Source: Psychroflexus montanilacus
GTDB taxonomy: Bacteria; Bacteroidota; Bacteroidia; Flavobacteriales; Flavobacteriaceae
Assembly (NCBI RefSeq): GCF_020164535.1
Contig: NZ_JAIQZC010000003.1
Coordinates: 388,318-452,317 of the forward strand
Direction: 5' to 3'
DNA length: 64,000 nt
The notes under the pieces were generated by a model that made no database searches, was not told where the DNA came from, and saw only the letters and a list, made by a program, of their open reading frames with translations. The position numbers and the translations under genes are program-made. The first letter of the stretch is position 1; each line of letters opens with the position of its first letter. Below are positions 43,101-50,904 of the stretch, one piece after another.

Positions 43101-43976
43101 ATGGACTTTACAACTTTAGGAGAGAATCTTTTCAGAGGGCAGGCAAGTGTTGCAAATGGAGAATTTGAATTTGAATTTGTTTTGCCAAGAGATACAAGAC
43201 TTCCTGTTGACAAGGGTAGAGTAAGTTTCTATACTTCCAGAGACAACCAGCTGGAAGAGTACAGTGGATTCAATACAGACCTTTCTATTGGTGGATTGAA
43301 TGAAAATGCTCCTGAAGACAATGAAGGTCCGTTGATAAACCTCTACATGAATGATGAAAATTTTGTGAATGGTGGCATTACTGATAATCAGCCATTTATT
43401 TTAGCTTTGCTCGAAGATGAGAATGGTATAAATACTGCAGGTGGCATTGGTCACGATATTGTAGCTATTCTAGATGGAGATGAGGCTAACCCAATAATTT
43501 TGAATGAATATTATGAGGCGGAGCGTGACGATTTTACCAAAGGGAAAGTGTATTACAGATTGAGAGATCTCGAAGATGGCGAGCATACCTTAACATTGAA
43601 GGCGTGGGATGTTTATAATAATTCTCAAACTCAGGAAATTATGTTTGTTGTTGCCGGTAATGATGAACTCAAAATTACACAGGTGCTCAATTATCCAAAT
43701 CCATTTATAGATTACACTGAATTTTGGTTCAATCACAACCGTCCTTTTGAACCACTGGAAGTTATGGTTCAGGTGTTCACGGTCACCGGAAAACTGGTTT
43801 GGACACAAAATCAAATTGCCAACACCAATGGATTTTTGTTCAGAGATATGAGTTGGAATGGAAGAGATGATTTTGGAGATAAAATTGGAAAAGGAGTCTA
43901 CGTCTATAAGCTTACTGTAAAATCAACATTAACCAATCATAAAGTAGAAAAATATGAAAAACTTGTCATTCTTTAA
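40143..43976 (+). CDS. porU: Type IX secretion system sortase PorU
   Basis: A 1277-residue cell-surface protease of the gingipain-like C25 family that cuts C-terminal sorting domains from T9SS cargo. A signal peptide (ILLFFISLFTYVITYAQ) starts at the ATG at 40143; the frame extends to 40011, but that part has no signal. The catalytic His784 is in YFGHGGEDGLAQERI and Cys818 in FVTVTCEFTKFDNP. The first ~550 residues are beta-rich, and the C-terminal end has LNYPNPFIDYTEFWFNHNRP and a CTD-like KIGKGVYVYKLTVKS, as in PorU. It is divergent from gldJ and 31 bases upstream of porV. Confidence 0.95.
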   Translation: MKILLFFISLFTYVITYAQVGKVNINWGNDNKVAEKSQFNVNLNELNPAHFEYDENSGSLAYSHLFDNVANNLTLQNIQSVRVTSDVRDKINAIPKTLDYSFSEEYYQDERKLILKMNPFFYKNNVLHRVVSFEVVNSNAPIETSAGQNTSTGKSSTELTNSIFNSGSLSKFYVEETGVHRMDFSFLRSLGFNETSIPSGNLKIYGHGGGMLPLRNQDNLYFDPPELAIQVFDGGDGVFNQGDYILFYATNTEGWSEENETNLNLYADRSYYYMSVDSGGGKRMSALNQPAGAATTSITEFDDYKFYEVDETSLSLVGRRWFGDRFDIETERNYEFNFPNLVQSEPLQVDVRLGAISPVRSSFAIFVNGQALGQPVNIQGTGANSPSRPGARNTTINSDSDEVNIQLTYNKNGNPGARGFLDFISIEARRELIANDEQFKFKNNDAATQAGVGEYLIQNASEILQVWEITDPIHPTFTTNQDQASVFSFKSALGSEREFQAVTSSFLQPRIEPGNVQVSRQNIKGSVLTNAQGQFQDLDYLIVTQSGFLSAANRLAQYRRDNDGLVVKVLAVEDIYEEFNSGKQDIGAIRNLLKYIYDNASSPENRIKFLGIVGDASVDYKNRLQGNSNIVPTYQSLGSFSTTVSSFMSDDFFTMMDPGEGNLATGGLMDFAVGRILADSPQRANAMVDKIIDSEQRESYSQWRNNFVLISDDAENASDFNNQLRLDNLGDNISENKPTVNVKKIHSDAFQQIAGAGGDRYPDVNKAITDAIEVGAVVVNYFGHGGEDGLAQERIVTQTNVQNWRNPARYNCFVTVTCEFTKFDNPLRLTGGELTFWNENGGASSLVTTTRAISVTAGVDFNEAFAPFLFDFVNNEETIAQSVARAKRNLSGNGKRIVFFIGDPAARLPLPKPRVQLTSINDQPLSQFTDTLQALGRYTFKGQIVDESNQRLQNYNGDLSAVIFDKPIERQTLGNDGTRVNGQLAIMDFTTLGENLFRGQASVANGEFEFEFVLPRDTRLPVDKGRVSFYTSRDNQLEEYSGFNTDLSIGGLNENAPEDNEGPLINLYMNDENFVNGGITDNQPFILALLEDENGINTAGGIGHDIVAILDGDEANPIILNEYYEAERDDFTKGKVYYRLRDLEDGEHTLTLKAWDVYNNSQTQEIMFVVAGNDELKITQVLNYPNPFIDYTEFWFNHNRPFEPLEVMVQVFTVTGKLVWTQNQIANTNGFLFRDMSWNGRDDFGDKIGKGVYVYKLTVKSTLTNHKVEKYEKLVIL

Positions 43977-44007
43977 TTATTATATATTTGCTAATATAAA
44001 TTTTAAT

Positions 44008-45177
44008 ATGAAATCTGTCCCACTTTTTCTTCTAGCCTTTTTTTTCGCCTCAAAAGTATCCTACTCCCAGGATGATCGCCGAGTTATTACTACTGGAGTT
44101 CCTTTTTTGCTTATTGCTGCAGATGCAAGATCTTCAGGTATGGGAGATCAGGGAGTGGCCACTCCTGTAGATGCTTTCTCACAACAATGGAATGCAGCTA
44201 AATATGCCTTTTCTGAAACAAAAACAGGAATAGGCTTGTCTTACACACCATATTTAAGGGAATTGGTAAGTGATATTAACTTAGCAAACTTGTCTTATTT
44301 TAATAGGATTAACGAGCGTAGTGCCTTCGCAGCTAGCATTAGATATTTTGGCCTTGGTGGGGTAGAATTTAGAGATACACCTGAGCAAGTTGCAAGAGAG
44401 GTAGAGCCAAATGAGTTTGCAGTAGATTTAAGTTATTCCTTAAGATTGAGCGAACAGTTCTCTATGGCGGTCACTGGTCGGTTTATAAATTCTAATTTAA
44501 GATTTCCTACAGGAATTGCAGACGCTTCTGCAGCAAGTAGTTTTGGTGCCGATATCTCAATGTTCTATAGAAGTGAAGAAAAATTCTACAAAGACTTCAA
44601 CGGTCGCTGGAGAGGAGGCTTGGCGATTAGCAACATAGGTCCAAAAATCAAATATGATGACGCAGGTGATGAGAACTTCTTACCTACCAATTTTAAAGCA
44701 GGTGCAGGCTTCGACTTTATACTAGATGCATCCAATACTATAGGAGTTCACCTGGAAGTGAATAAATTACTAGTTCCTACTCCGCCAAGTGTTGAAAGAA
44801 ATGAACAGGGACAGATTACTCCTGAAAGTCAACAGAGACTTTTGGATTATAGAAGGGAAAATGAATTTGGGGCTATCTTTTCATCCTGGGGTGATGCGCC
44901 AGATGGATTTTCAGAAGAGTTAAAAGAAATCACCTGGGCTTTAGGGGCAGAATATTGGTTTGAGGATAGTTTTGCTGTGAGATTAGGTTATTTTAACGAA
45001 TCAGAGCAAAAGGGTTTTAGAAAATTTGTAACTATGGGTGTGGGCTTTAAGTATTCTACAATCAATATAGATGCTTCGTACCTGTTTTCAACATCTACAG
45101 TTCAAAATCCATTGGAAGGTACTTTGAGATTTGGACTGACCTTTAATATTGGAGACAATGCCTATATAGAATATTAA
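44008..45177 (+). CDS. porV: Type IX secretion outer-membrane protein PorV
   Basis: A 389-residue outer-membrane beta-barrel of the FadL-like PorV family, which hands T9SS cargo to the PorU sortase. A signal peptide (FLLAFFFASKVSYSQ) begins at 44008. The conserved N-terminal stretch TGVPFLLIAADARSSGMGDQG and the QQWNAAKYAF segment are diagnostic. The rest is made of alternating strands and ends with an aromatic C-terminal residue (NIGDNAYIEY), as expected for barrel insertion. An in-frame start exists at 43954 but would overlap porU. It is co-transcribed with porU and followed by a terminator. Confidence 0.95.
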   Translation: MKSVPLFLLAFFFASKVSYSQDDRRVITTGVPFLLIAADARSSGMGDQGVATPVDAFSQQWNAAKYAFSETKTGIGLSYTPYLRELVSDINLANLSYFNRINERSAFAASIRYFGLGGVEFRDTPEQVAREVEPNEFAVDLSYSLRLSEQFSMAVTGRFINSNLRFPTGIADASAASSFGADISMFYRSEEKFYKDFNGRWRGGLAISNIGPKIKYDDAGDENFLPTNFKAGAGFDFILDASNTIGVHLEVNKLLVPTPPSVERNEQGQITPESQQRLLDYRRENEFGAIFSSWGDAPDGFSEELKEITWALGAEYWFEDSFAVRLGYFNESEQKGFRKFVTMGVGFKYSTINIDASYLFSTSTVQNPLEGTLRFGLTFNIGDNAYIEY

Positions 45178-45203
45178 CTTTATATTTGTGACACGACATT
45201 GCT

Positions 45204-45233
45204 AAAAGTATCAATTTAATTGATACTTTTTTT
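45204..45233 (+). terminator. porU-porV terminator
   Basis: AAAAGTATCAATT and AATTGATACTTTT are an almost contiguous inverted repeat that continues into a T run. It separates porV from the cdd gene. Confidence 0.88.
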
Positions 45234-45253
45234 GTCTTCAAGAAAAGCAAATC

Positions 45254-45736
45254 ATGATAGAAAAGCACATAAATACAACTATACAGGTTTTTGATTCTAT
45301 TTCAGAATTACCAGATGATATTCAAAGTCTGATGCAAAATGCAGTTGAAGCAAGAGATAGGGCTTACGCTCCCTATTCAAAATTTAAAGTAGGTGCTGCT
45401 CTCGTTTTAGAAAATGGTTCCATAGTAAAGGGTAGCAATCAGGAAAATGCATCCTATCCATCTGGCCTTTGTGCTGAGCGCACAGCGATTTATGCTGCTG
45501 GAGCCAATTATCCAAATCAGAAAATTAAAGCTATAGCCATAACAGCAACATCAGAAAAACATGATGTTCTCGAACCTATCGCTCCATGCGGAGCTTGCCG
45601 TCAAGCTATTGCGGAGTATGAGCAAAAACAAGACCAGCCAATACATATTTACTTTACTGGTACAAGTGGTAAAGTGATTCACGTGAAGGCATTGCTGGAT
45701 ATTTTACCCTTAGCCTTTGACAATAAGTTTCTTTAA
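45254..45736 (+). CDS. cdd: Cytidine deaminase
   Basis: A 160-residue cytosolic zinc enzyme of pyrimidine salvage that turns (deoxy)cytidine into (deoxy)uridine. The substrate-binding region is RAYAPYSKFKVGAAL (residues 37-51). The zinc and catalytic motifs are LCAERTAIYAAG (Cys73, Glu75) and PCGACRQ (Cys112, Cys115), so this is the three-Cys, homotetrameric type. The N-terminal ~25 residues extend beyond the minimal domain. It sits between porV and pdhA but has its own upstream terminator, so it may be expressed separately. Confidence 0.95.
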   Translation: MIEKHINTTIQVFDSISELPDDIQSLMQNAVEARDRAYAPYSKFKVGAALVLENGSIVKGSNQENASYPSGLCAERTAIYAAGANYPNQKIKAIAITATSEKHDVLEPIAPCGACRQAIAEYEQKQDQPIHIYFTGTSGKVIHVKALLDILPLAFDNKFL

Positions 45737-45779
45737 AGTTAATACTCGCTAAAGTATTTTCAATTCTTACATAAAGTAT

Positions 45780-45787
45780 TACTTTTG
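45780..45787 (+). promoter_or_regulatory. Promoter -7 box for the pdhA-pdhC operon
   Basis: TACTTTTG matches TAnnTTTG, 43 bases before the pdhA start. The -33 region is AT rich without a clear TTG. Confidence 0.5.
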
Positions 45788-45829
45788 TAATTCTATACTT
45801 TTAACAAAGGCAACAAAATAAAGCTGTAC

Positions 45830-46828
45830 ATGAAAAAAATAACAAAAAAAACTTATTTGAAATGGTATGAGGACATGCTGTTTTGGAGAAAGTTTGAAGA
45901 TAAGTTAGCTCAAGTTTACATTCAACAAAAAGTAAGAGGTTTCTTGCATTTATACAACGGTCAGGAGGCGATTTTAGCAGGAGCTTTACATGTGATGGAT
46001 CTGGAGAAGGATAAAATGATCACAGCGTATAGAAACCATGTGCAGCCCATAGGAATGGGTGTAGATCCAAAACGCGTTATGGCCGAACTTTACGGTAAAA
46101 AGACTGGTACTTCTCAGGGTCTTGGAGGGTCGATGCACATCTTTTCAAAAGAACATAGATTTTTTGGAGGGCACGGTATTGTAGGGGGGCAAATTCCTCT
46201 TGGTGCTGGCTTGGCTTTTGCCGATAAATATTTCAACAACAATGCGGTTACACTTTGTTTCTTAGGAGATGGTGCAGCCAGACAAGGTTCGCTTCATGAA
46301 ACCTTGAACATGGCAACCAACTGGAACTTACCAGTAGTATTCTGTGTAGAAAACAACGGCTACGCGATGGGAACCTCGGTGAAGAGAACATCGAGTCACG
46401 AAGATATTTGGAGACTTGGTCTTGGTTACGAGATGCCATGTGGCCCTGTAGATGCTATGAATCCTACCAAGGTGGCTGAAGCCCTGGACGAGGCGATTAC
46501 AAGAGCTAGAGCTGGTAAAGGTCCTACCTTTTTGGACCTTAAAACCTACAGATATAGAGGTCACTCTATGAGTGATGCTCAAAAATACAGAACCAAAGAC
46601 GAAGTAGAAGAGTATCAAAAAATTGATCCTATTTCTCAGGTGAAGAAAACATTATTAGATAAGAAATACGCCTCTGAAGACGACATCAAAAAAATTGACA
46701 AACGCGTCAAAGATAAAGTTAGCGAATGTGAAAAATTCGCTGATGAATCTGATTTCCCAGACAAAAGCGTCATGTATGATGTTGTTTACGAGCAAGAAGA
46801 TTATCCTTTCATTTCTCACAAATTATAA
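45830..46828 (+). CDS. pdhA: Pyruvate dehydrogenase E1 component, alpha subunit
   Basis: A 332-residue subunit of the alpha2beta2-type E1 enzyme that decarboxylates pyruvate with thiamine diphosphate. FLHLYNGQEAI and TAYRNHVQPIGMG are typical N-terminal segments. The ThDP motif starts at CFLGDGAARQGSLHETLNMA and ends at VVFCVENNGYAMGTSVKRTS, with GDG and the distal Asn-Asn. The phosphorylation-loop-like part RYRGHSMSDAQKYRTKDEV follows. The E1 beta gene is not next to it, which suggests that it lies elsewhere. It is four bases upstream of the E2 gene. Confidence 0.96.
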   Translation: MKKITKKTYLKWYEDMLFWRKFEDKLAQVYIQQKVRGFLHLYNGQEAILAGALHVMDLEKDKMITAYRNHVQPIGMGVDPKRVMAELYGKKTGTSQGLGGSMHIFSKEHRFFGGHGIVGGQIPLGAGLAFADKYFNNNAVTLCFLGDGAARQGSLHETLNMATNWNLPVVFCVENNGYAMGTSVKRTSSHEDIWRLGLGYEMPCGPVDAMNPTKVAEALDEAITRARAGKGPTFLDLKTYRYRGHSMSDAQKYRTKDEVEEYQKIDPISQVKKTLLDKKYASEDDIKKIDKRVKDKVSECEKFADESDFPDKSVMYDVVYEQEDYPFISHKL

Positions 46829-46832
46829 TTAG

Positions 46833-48569
46833 ATGGCTGAAGTAGTAAATATGCCTAGATTGAGCGACACCATGGAAGAAGGTGTTGTGGCAAAATGGTT
46901 AAAACAAAAAGGAGACAAGGTAGAAGAAGGAGATATTTTAGCGGAGATCGAAACTGATAAAGCTACCATGGAATTTGAATCTTTCTACGACGGTGTGCTT
47001 TTGCATATTGGCGTTGAAGAAGGTGATGGTGCTCCAGTAGATTCACTCCTTGCTATCATTGGTGAAGAAGGTGAAGACATTGATGAATTGATAAAGAAAG
47101 CTGAGCAAGGTGATTCTTCTGATGAAGATGAATCTTCTGAAGCTAAAGATGAAAAAGATACTGATACATCATCTGATGATACTTCTTCTGAAGATGAAGA
47201 TGAGTCTGATGACGATAATGGCGGTATTCCTGATGGCGTTGAAGTAGTCACAATGCCAAGACTTAGTGACACTATGGAGGAAGGTACTGTAGCCACATGG
47301 CTGAAATCTGTTGGTGATGATGTGGAAGAGGGTGAGATTTTAGCAGAAATCGAAACCGACAAAGCTACGATGGAATTTGAATCCTTCTATTCTGGAAAAC
47401 TACTTCACATAGGTATTGAGGAAGGAGGTTCAGCTCCGGTAGACGATGTTCTAGCCATCATAGGGCCAGATGGAACCGATGTAGATCAGGTTCTCAAATC
47501 CCTGAAATCTGGAGGGTCCTCATCAGAATCTAAAAAGGAATCCAAAGAGAAAGCCTCAAAAGATACTGATTCCCAGGAAAAAGAAACTAATTCTACATCT
47601 TCAGAAGCAGAGTCCAAAGACCTGTCTGGAGATGAAGACGCAGATAATACAGACAATCAGGGAAGAATATTAGCTTCTCCTTTGGCCAAAAAAATAGCTG
47701 AAGATAAAGGAATTGATCTCAGAAAAGTGAGTGGTTCCGGAGACAATGGTCGTATTGTGAAAAAAGACGTCGAAGACTACAAGCCTTCAGAACAGCCAGC
47801 TCAAAAGCAAGCTTCTGAAGAGAAATCTGAGGCGCCTAAAAAAGAAGGAGCAGCACCAGCAGCAGAAGTTTATACTCCGGCAGGAGAAGAATCATTTGAG
47901 GATGTGAAAAACTCTCAAATGAGAAAAACCATTGCCAAACGTTTATTAGAATCTAAAAATTCTGCTCCTCATTACTACCTCAATGTTGAGGTAGATATGG
48001 AAAATGCAATGGCTTCCAGATCTCATATCAATGAGATGCCTGATGTGAAAGTGTCTTTTAACGATCTTGTAATCAAAGCTTCTGCAATGGCATTGCGAAA
48101 ACATCCACAGGTGAATTCATCCTGGAATGGCGACGCTACAAAAATTGCAAAGCATATTCATGTAGGTGTCGCAGTAGCCGTAGATGAGGGACTTTTGGTT
48201 CCTGTTTTGGAATTTGCAGATCAGCAAAGCTTGACTCAAATTGGAAATAACGTGAAAAGTTTAGCTGGAAAAGCGAAAAACAAAAAACTACAGCCTAACG
48301 AAATGGAAGGCAGTACTTTCACAGTTTCCAATTTAGGAATGTTTGGTATTACAGAATTTACAAGCATTATCAACCAGCCAAATTCTGCTATTCTTTCTGT
48401 TGGAACAATTGTAGAAAAGCCAGTAGTGAAGAAGGGAGAAATTGTTGTTGGCCATACAATGACATTGACTCTGGCATGTGATCATAGAACAGTAGATGGT
48501 GCAACTGGAGCGAAATTCCTTCAGACGCTTAAAACCTATTTGGAAAATCCAGTAACTATGCTTGCATAA
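46833..48569 (+). CDS. pdhC: Pyruvate dehydrogenase E2, dihydrolipoamide acetyltransferase
   Basis: A 578-residue core subunit of the pyruvate dehydrogenase complex. It has two lipoyl domains (each MPRLSDTMEEG...ETDKATMEFESF, lipoyl Lys43 and Lys177) joined by a very acidic Ser/Asp/Glu linker at about 90-130. A second Ser/Lys/Glu linker is at about 230-275. The peripheral subunit-binding domain follows (ILASPLAKKIAEDKGIDLRKV, GRIVKKDVEDY) at about 280-320, then the catalytic domain from 355, with the active-site DHRTVDGA (His551, Asp555). It acts with PdhA from the gene 4 bases upstream and ends before a terminator. Confidence 0.96.
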   Translation: MAEVVNMPRLSDTMEEGVVAKWLKQKGDKVEEGDILAEIETDKATMEFESFYDGVLLHIGVEEGDGAPVDSLLAIIGEEGEDIDELIKKAEQGDSSDEDESSEAKDEKDTDTSSDDTSSEDEDESDDDNGGIPDGVEVVTMPRLSDTMEEGTVATWLKSVGDDVEEGEILAEIETDKATMEFESFYSGKLLHIGIEEGGSAPVDDVLAIIGPDGTDVDQVLKSLKSGGSSSESKKESKEKASKDTDSQEKETNSTSSEAESKDLSGDEDADNTDNQGRILASPLAKKIAEDKGIDLRKVSGSGDNGRIVKKDVEDYKPSEQPAQKQASEEKSEAPKKEGAAPAAEVYTPAGEESFEDVKNSQMRKTIAKRLLESKNSAPHYYLNVEVDMENAMASRSHINEMPDVKVSFNDLVIKASAMALRKHPQVNSSWNGDATKIAKHIHVGVAVAVDEGLLVPVLEFADQQSLTQIGNNVKSLAGKAKNKKLQPNEMEGSTFTVSNLGMFGITEFTSIINQPNSAILSVGTIVEKPVVKKGEIVVGHTMTLTLACDHRTVDGATGAKFLQTLKTYLENPVTMLA

Positions 48570-48593
48570 GCTTAGGTATAATTAAACAAACAG

Positions 48594-48636
48594 CTGCCTT
48601 TTTAGACCATTAAGATGTCTATAAAGGCAGTTTTTT
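48594..48636 (+). terminator. pdhA-pdhC terminator
   Basis: CTGCCTTTTTAGAC and GTCTATAAAGGCAG form a long, slightly imperfect stem followed by six T, 25 bases after the E2 stop. Confidence 0.88.
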
Positions 48637-48649
48637 ATATATTCACTTC

Positions 48650-49618
48650 ATGAAAAAAATTATCGTAACCCTCTGCATAGGTTCACTTTTAGCCTTTTCT
48701 TGTAAAAATTCACAACAGGAACAAAAAAAAGAAATTACCAAAGACTCAGAGACTACAGAGTTCGATTACTCTGCAAAATCTGCACTTAAGTATTTGTCGT
48801 CAGATGAGTTAAGTGGAAGAGATACCGGCTCTGAAGGTATTGAGAAGGCAGCAATTTATATCGAAAAATCTTTTGAAAAGTTTGATATTGAACCTTACTT
48901 TGAAACATACAGGGATTCTTTCAAGTTAAAACAAGTAGATGGTTACAATGTAGTTGGTGTTCTTAAATCAAAAGAGAAAAATGACTTAAAACCCCTAGTG
49001 ATTGGTGCGCATTTTGACCACATAGGCCATATTGAAGCTATAGAAAACGATAGTATTGCTAATGGAGCCAATGATAATGCTTCTGGTACTGTTGCAGTCC
49101 TGGAGTTAGCTAAATTTCTTTCAGACAAAGAGCTCAAAAGAGATGTCATTTTTGCTTTATTTTCAGCTGAAGAAAAAGGGCTTGTAGGATCGAAGCACCT
49201 TGCTAATAAGATGAAAGACATGGAAGTTGAACCTTATGTTGTTTTTAATATTGAAATGTTAGGCGTTCAAATGCAAGGGAAAGATTACCGTGCATACGTT
49301 ACGGGCTATGAAATGTCCAACCTCGCCGAAGTTTTTAATGGGTTTTATGAAGATGAAGAAGAGTTTTTAGGCTTTTTGCCCCAGGCTGCCCAATATGGAC
49401 TCTTCAAAAGAAGTGATAACTACCCTTTCTTTGAAGTTTTTAACGTACCATCTCATACCATCTGTACGTTCGATTTTACAAATTATGACTATTACCATCA
49501 TGTTAAAGATGAATACGAAGAGCTAGATGTTGAAGCTTATGTAAAACTAGTCGACGACTTGAAACCAGGCGTATTACAATTGATCAATTCAACTGAAACC
49601 ACTGTAAATTTAAATTAA
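48650..49618 (+). CDS. M28-family zinc aminopeptidase, lipoprotein
   Basis: A 322-residue peptidase of the M28 family (Vps70/QPCT-like group). The N-terminal signal ends in a lipobox (LLAFSC, Cys18), so it is membrane-anchored outside the cytoplasm. The di-zinc ligands are in VIGAHFDHIG, NGANDNASGTVAVLELAK (bridging Asp) and FALFSAEEKGLVGSKHL (catalytic Glu-Glu); the last His ligand is in NYDYYHHVKDEYEELD. An inserted cap region lies at about 210-260. It overlaps the next SDR gene by one base (TAATG), which points to coupled translation. Confidence 0.92.
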   Translation: MKKIIVTLCIGSLLAFSCKNSQQEQKKEITKDSETTEFDYSAKSALKYLSSDELSGRDTGSEGIEKAAIYIEKSFEKFDIEPYFETYRDSFKLKQVDGYNVVGVLKSKEKNDLKPLVIGAHFDHIGHIEAIENDSIANGANDNASGTVAVLELAKFLSDKELKRDVIFALFSAEEKGLVGSKHLANKMKDMEVEPYVVFNIEMLGVQMQGKDYRAYVTGYEMSNLAEVFNGFYEDEEEFLGFLPQAAQYGLFKRSDNYPFFEVFNVPSHTICTFDFTNYDYYHHVKDEYEELDVEAYVKLVDDLKPGVLQLINSTETTVNLN

Positions 49619-50301
49619 TGCCAAAAACTATTGTTATCACAGGAACGAGCCGCGGTATTGGTTATGAGCTAGTAAAGCTTTTTGCTGCCCAGGGCCATAC
49701 TGTATTTGCGTTATCGAGAAATGATGAGCCAGTGAAGCTTCTGAAGCTGGATAAGGTTTTTTCATTTTCCTGTGATCTAAACGACTCTAAAAATGTTTCA
49801 GCAATAGCTCAAAAAATTGATGAGCAGGTCGATTCCGTTGATATTTTAATCAATAACGCAGGCCAATTTTTAAAACAAGACTTTAAGGATACAAATCTGG
49901 ATGATGTAAGAAGCGTTTACGAAACCAACGTTTTCTCTGTTTTTGATTTAACGCATAAGTTACTACCCTTGATGACGAGCTCTTCTCATGTGGTGACGAT
50001 AAGTAGCATGGGAGGTGTTCAGGGAAGTATGAAGTTTCCAGGTCTTGCTGCCTACAGTTCTAGTAAAGCAGCTGTCATTACACTCACAGAGTTACTTGCT
50101 GAAGAATATAAGGAAAATGGGCCTTCATTTAATGTTTTAGCTTTGGGAGCTGTTCAAACCGAAATGCTTGAAGAAGCTTTTCCTGGATTGGAAGCTCCAA
50201 ATTCTGCTTTCGAAATGGCAGAATATATCAAAGAATTTTCTGAAACTGGTCAGCGTTTCTATAACGGGAAGTTATTACAGGTATCTAGTTCTACGCCATA
50301 A
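49618..50301 (+). CDS. Short-chain dehydrogenase/reductase
   Basis: A 227-residue SDR. The cofactor motif ITGTSRGIGYEL is at residues 6-17; Ser-Arg after the second strand (ALSRNDEPV) suggests NADP(H). NNAGQFLKQDF follows at about 80, the catalytic Ser is in VVTISSMGG and the Tyr and Lys in AYSSSKAAV (about 147-155). It is shorter than typical by about 20 residues at the C-terminus, which is common in the CsgA/sepiapterin-like group. It is coupled to the M28 peptidase gene and lies six bases before the SprT-like gene. The substrate is unknown. Confidence 0.9.
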   Translation: MPKTIVITGTSRGIGYELVKLFAAQGHTVFALSRNDEPVKLLKLDKVFSFSCDLNDSKNVSAIAQKIDEQVDSVDILINNAGQFLKQDFKDTNLDDVRSVYETNVFSVFDLTHKLLPLMTSSSHVVTISSMGGVQGSMKFPGLAAYSSSKAAVITLTELLAEEYKENGPSFNVLALGAVQTEMLEEAFPGLEAPNSAFEMAEYIKEFSETGQRFYNGKLLQVSSSTP

Positions 50302-50307
50302 ATTTGA

Positions 50308-50904
50308 ATGAAAGAGACACTTCATAAATATTTGCCAGAGCGTGCCGTTGTTCCAGTGATGGGAATGATCAAAGCTTACCAAATACAGTTGAAGATTGTG
50401 AGTCAGCGGCAAAGCAAACATGGAGATTACAAATTAAAGCCAGATGGCTTTCATCAGATCACCGTTAATTCAAATCTGAATAAATATCGATTTCTGGTGA
50501 CAACGGTTCATGAAGTCGCTCACCTTTTAGCTTTCAAAACGTATGGGTTTTCAATTTTACCTCATGGAGTTGAGTGGAAGCATACCTTTCAAAAGTTGAT
50601 GTTACCGTTTTTAACCCCTGAAATTTTCCCAAAGGATTTACTACCAGACCTGGCTCGGCATTTTAAAAATCCTACTGCCAGCAGCGATACAGATGCAAAG
50701 CTTTCCGTGGCTTTAAAGCAGTACGATTTGCCTAATGAGAAAAATTTTATATTTGAAATTCCTTTTGGAAGTATTTTTCAGATACCCAATGGGCGTAAAT
50801 TCAAAAAAGGCAGAAGAATTCGTAAAAGATACGAATGTCAGGAAATGAGTACGGGGAAAATTTATGTATTTCAGCCTAATGCTGAGGTAGATCTTTTAAA
50901 ATGA
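50308..50904 (+). CDS. SprT-like zinc metallopeptidase-like protein
   Basis: A 198-residue cytosolic protein with an SprT/WLM-like fold. The zinc-binding HExxH is visible as TTVHEVAHLLAFKTYG (His-Glu-Val-Ala-His, about residues 72-76), followed after ~18 residues by the conserved HGVEWKHTFQKLM with the third ligand His. The last 60 residues contain a basic KKGRRIRKRYECQE segment but no full zinc ribbon (only one Cys), unlike eukaryotic Spartan. SprT-type proteins may act on DNA-protein crosslinks; that role is an extrapolation. It overlaps the next gene by 4 bases (ATGA). Confidence 0.85.
   Translation: MKETLHKYLPERAVVPVMGMIKAYQIQLKIVSQRQSKHGDYKLKPDGFHQITVNSNLNKYRFLVTTVHEVAHLLAFKTYGFSILPHGVEWKHTFQKLMLPFLTPEIFPKDLLPDLARHFKNPTASSDTDAKLSVALKQYDLPNEKNFIFEIPFGSIFQIPNGRKFKKGRRIRKRYECQEMSTGKIYVFQPNAEVDLLK

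Noticed and set aside
46985..47362. Minus-strand Ser-rich frame of 125 codons
   Set aside because: It mirrors the acidic GAT/GAA-rich linker of PdhC; composition explains the open frame.
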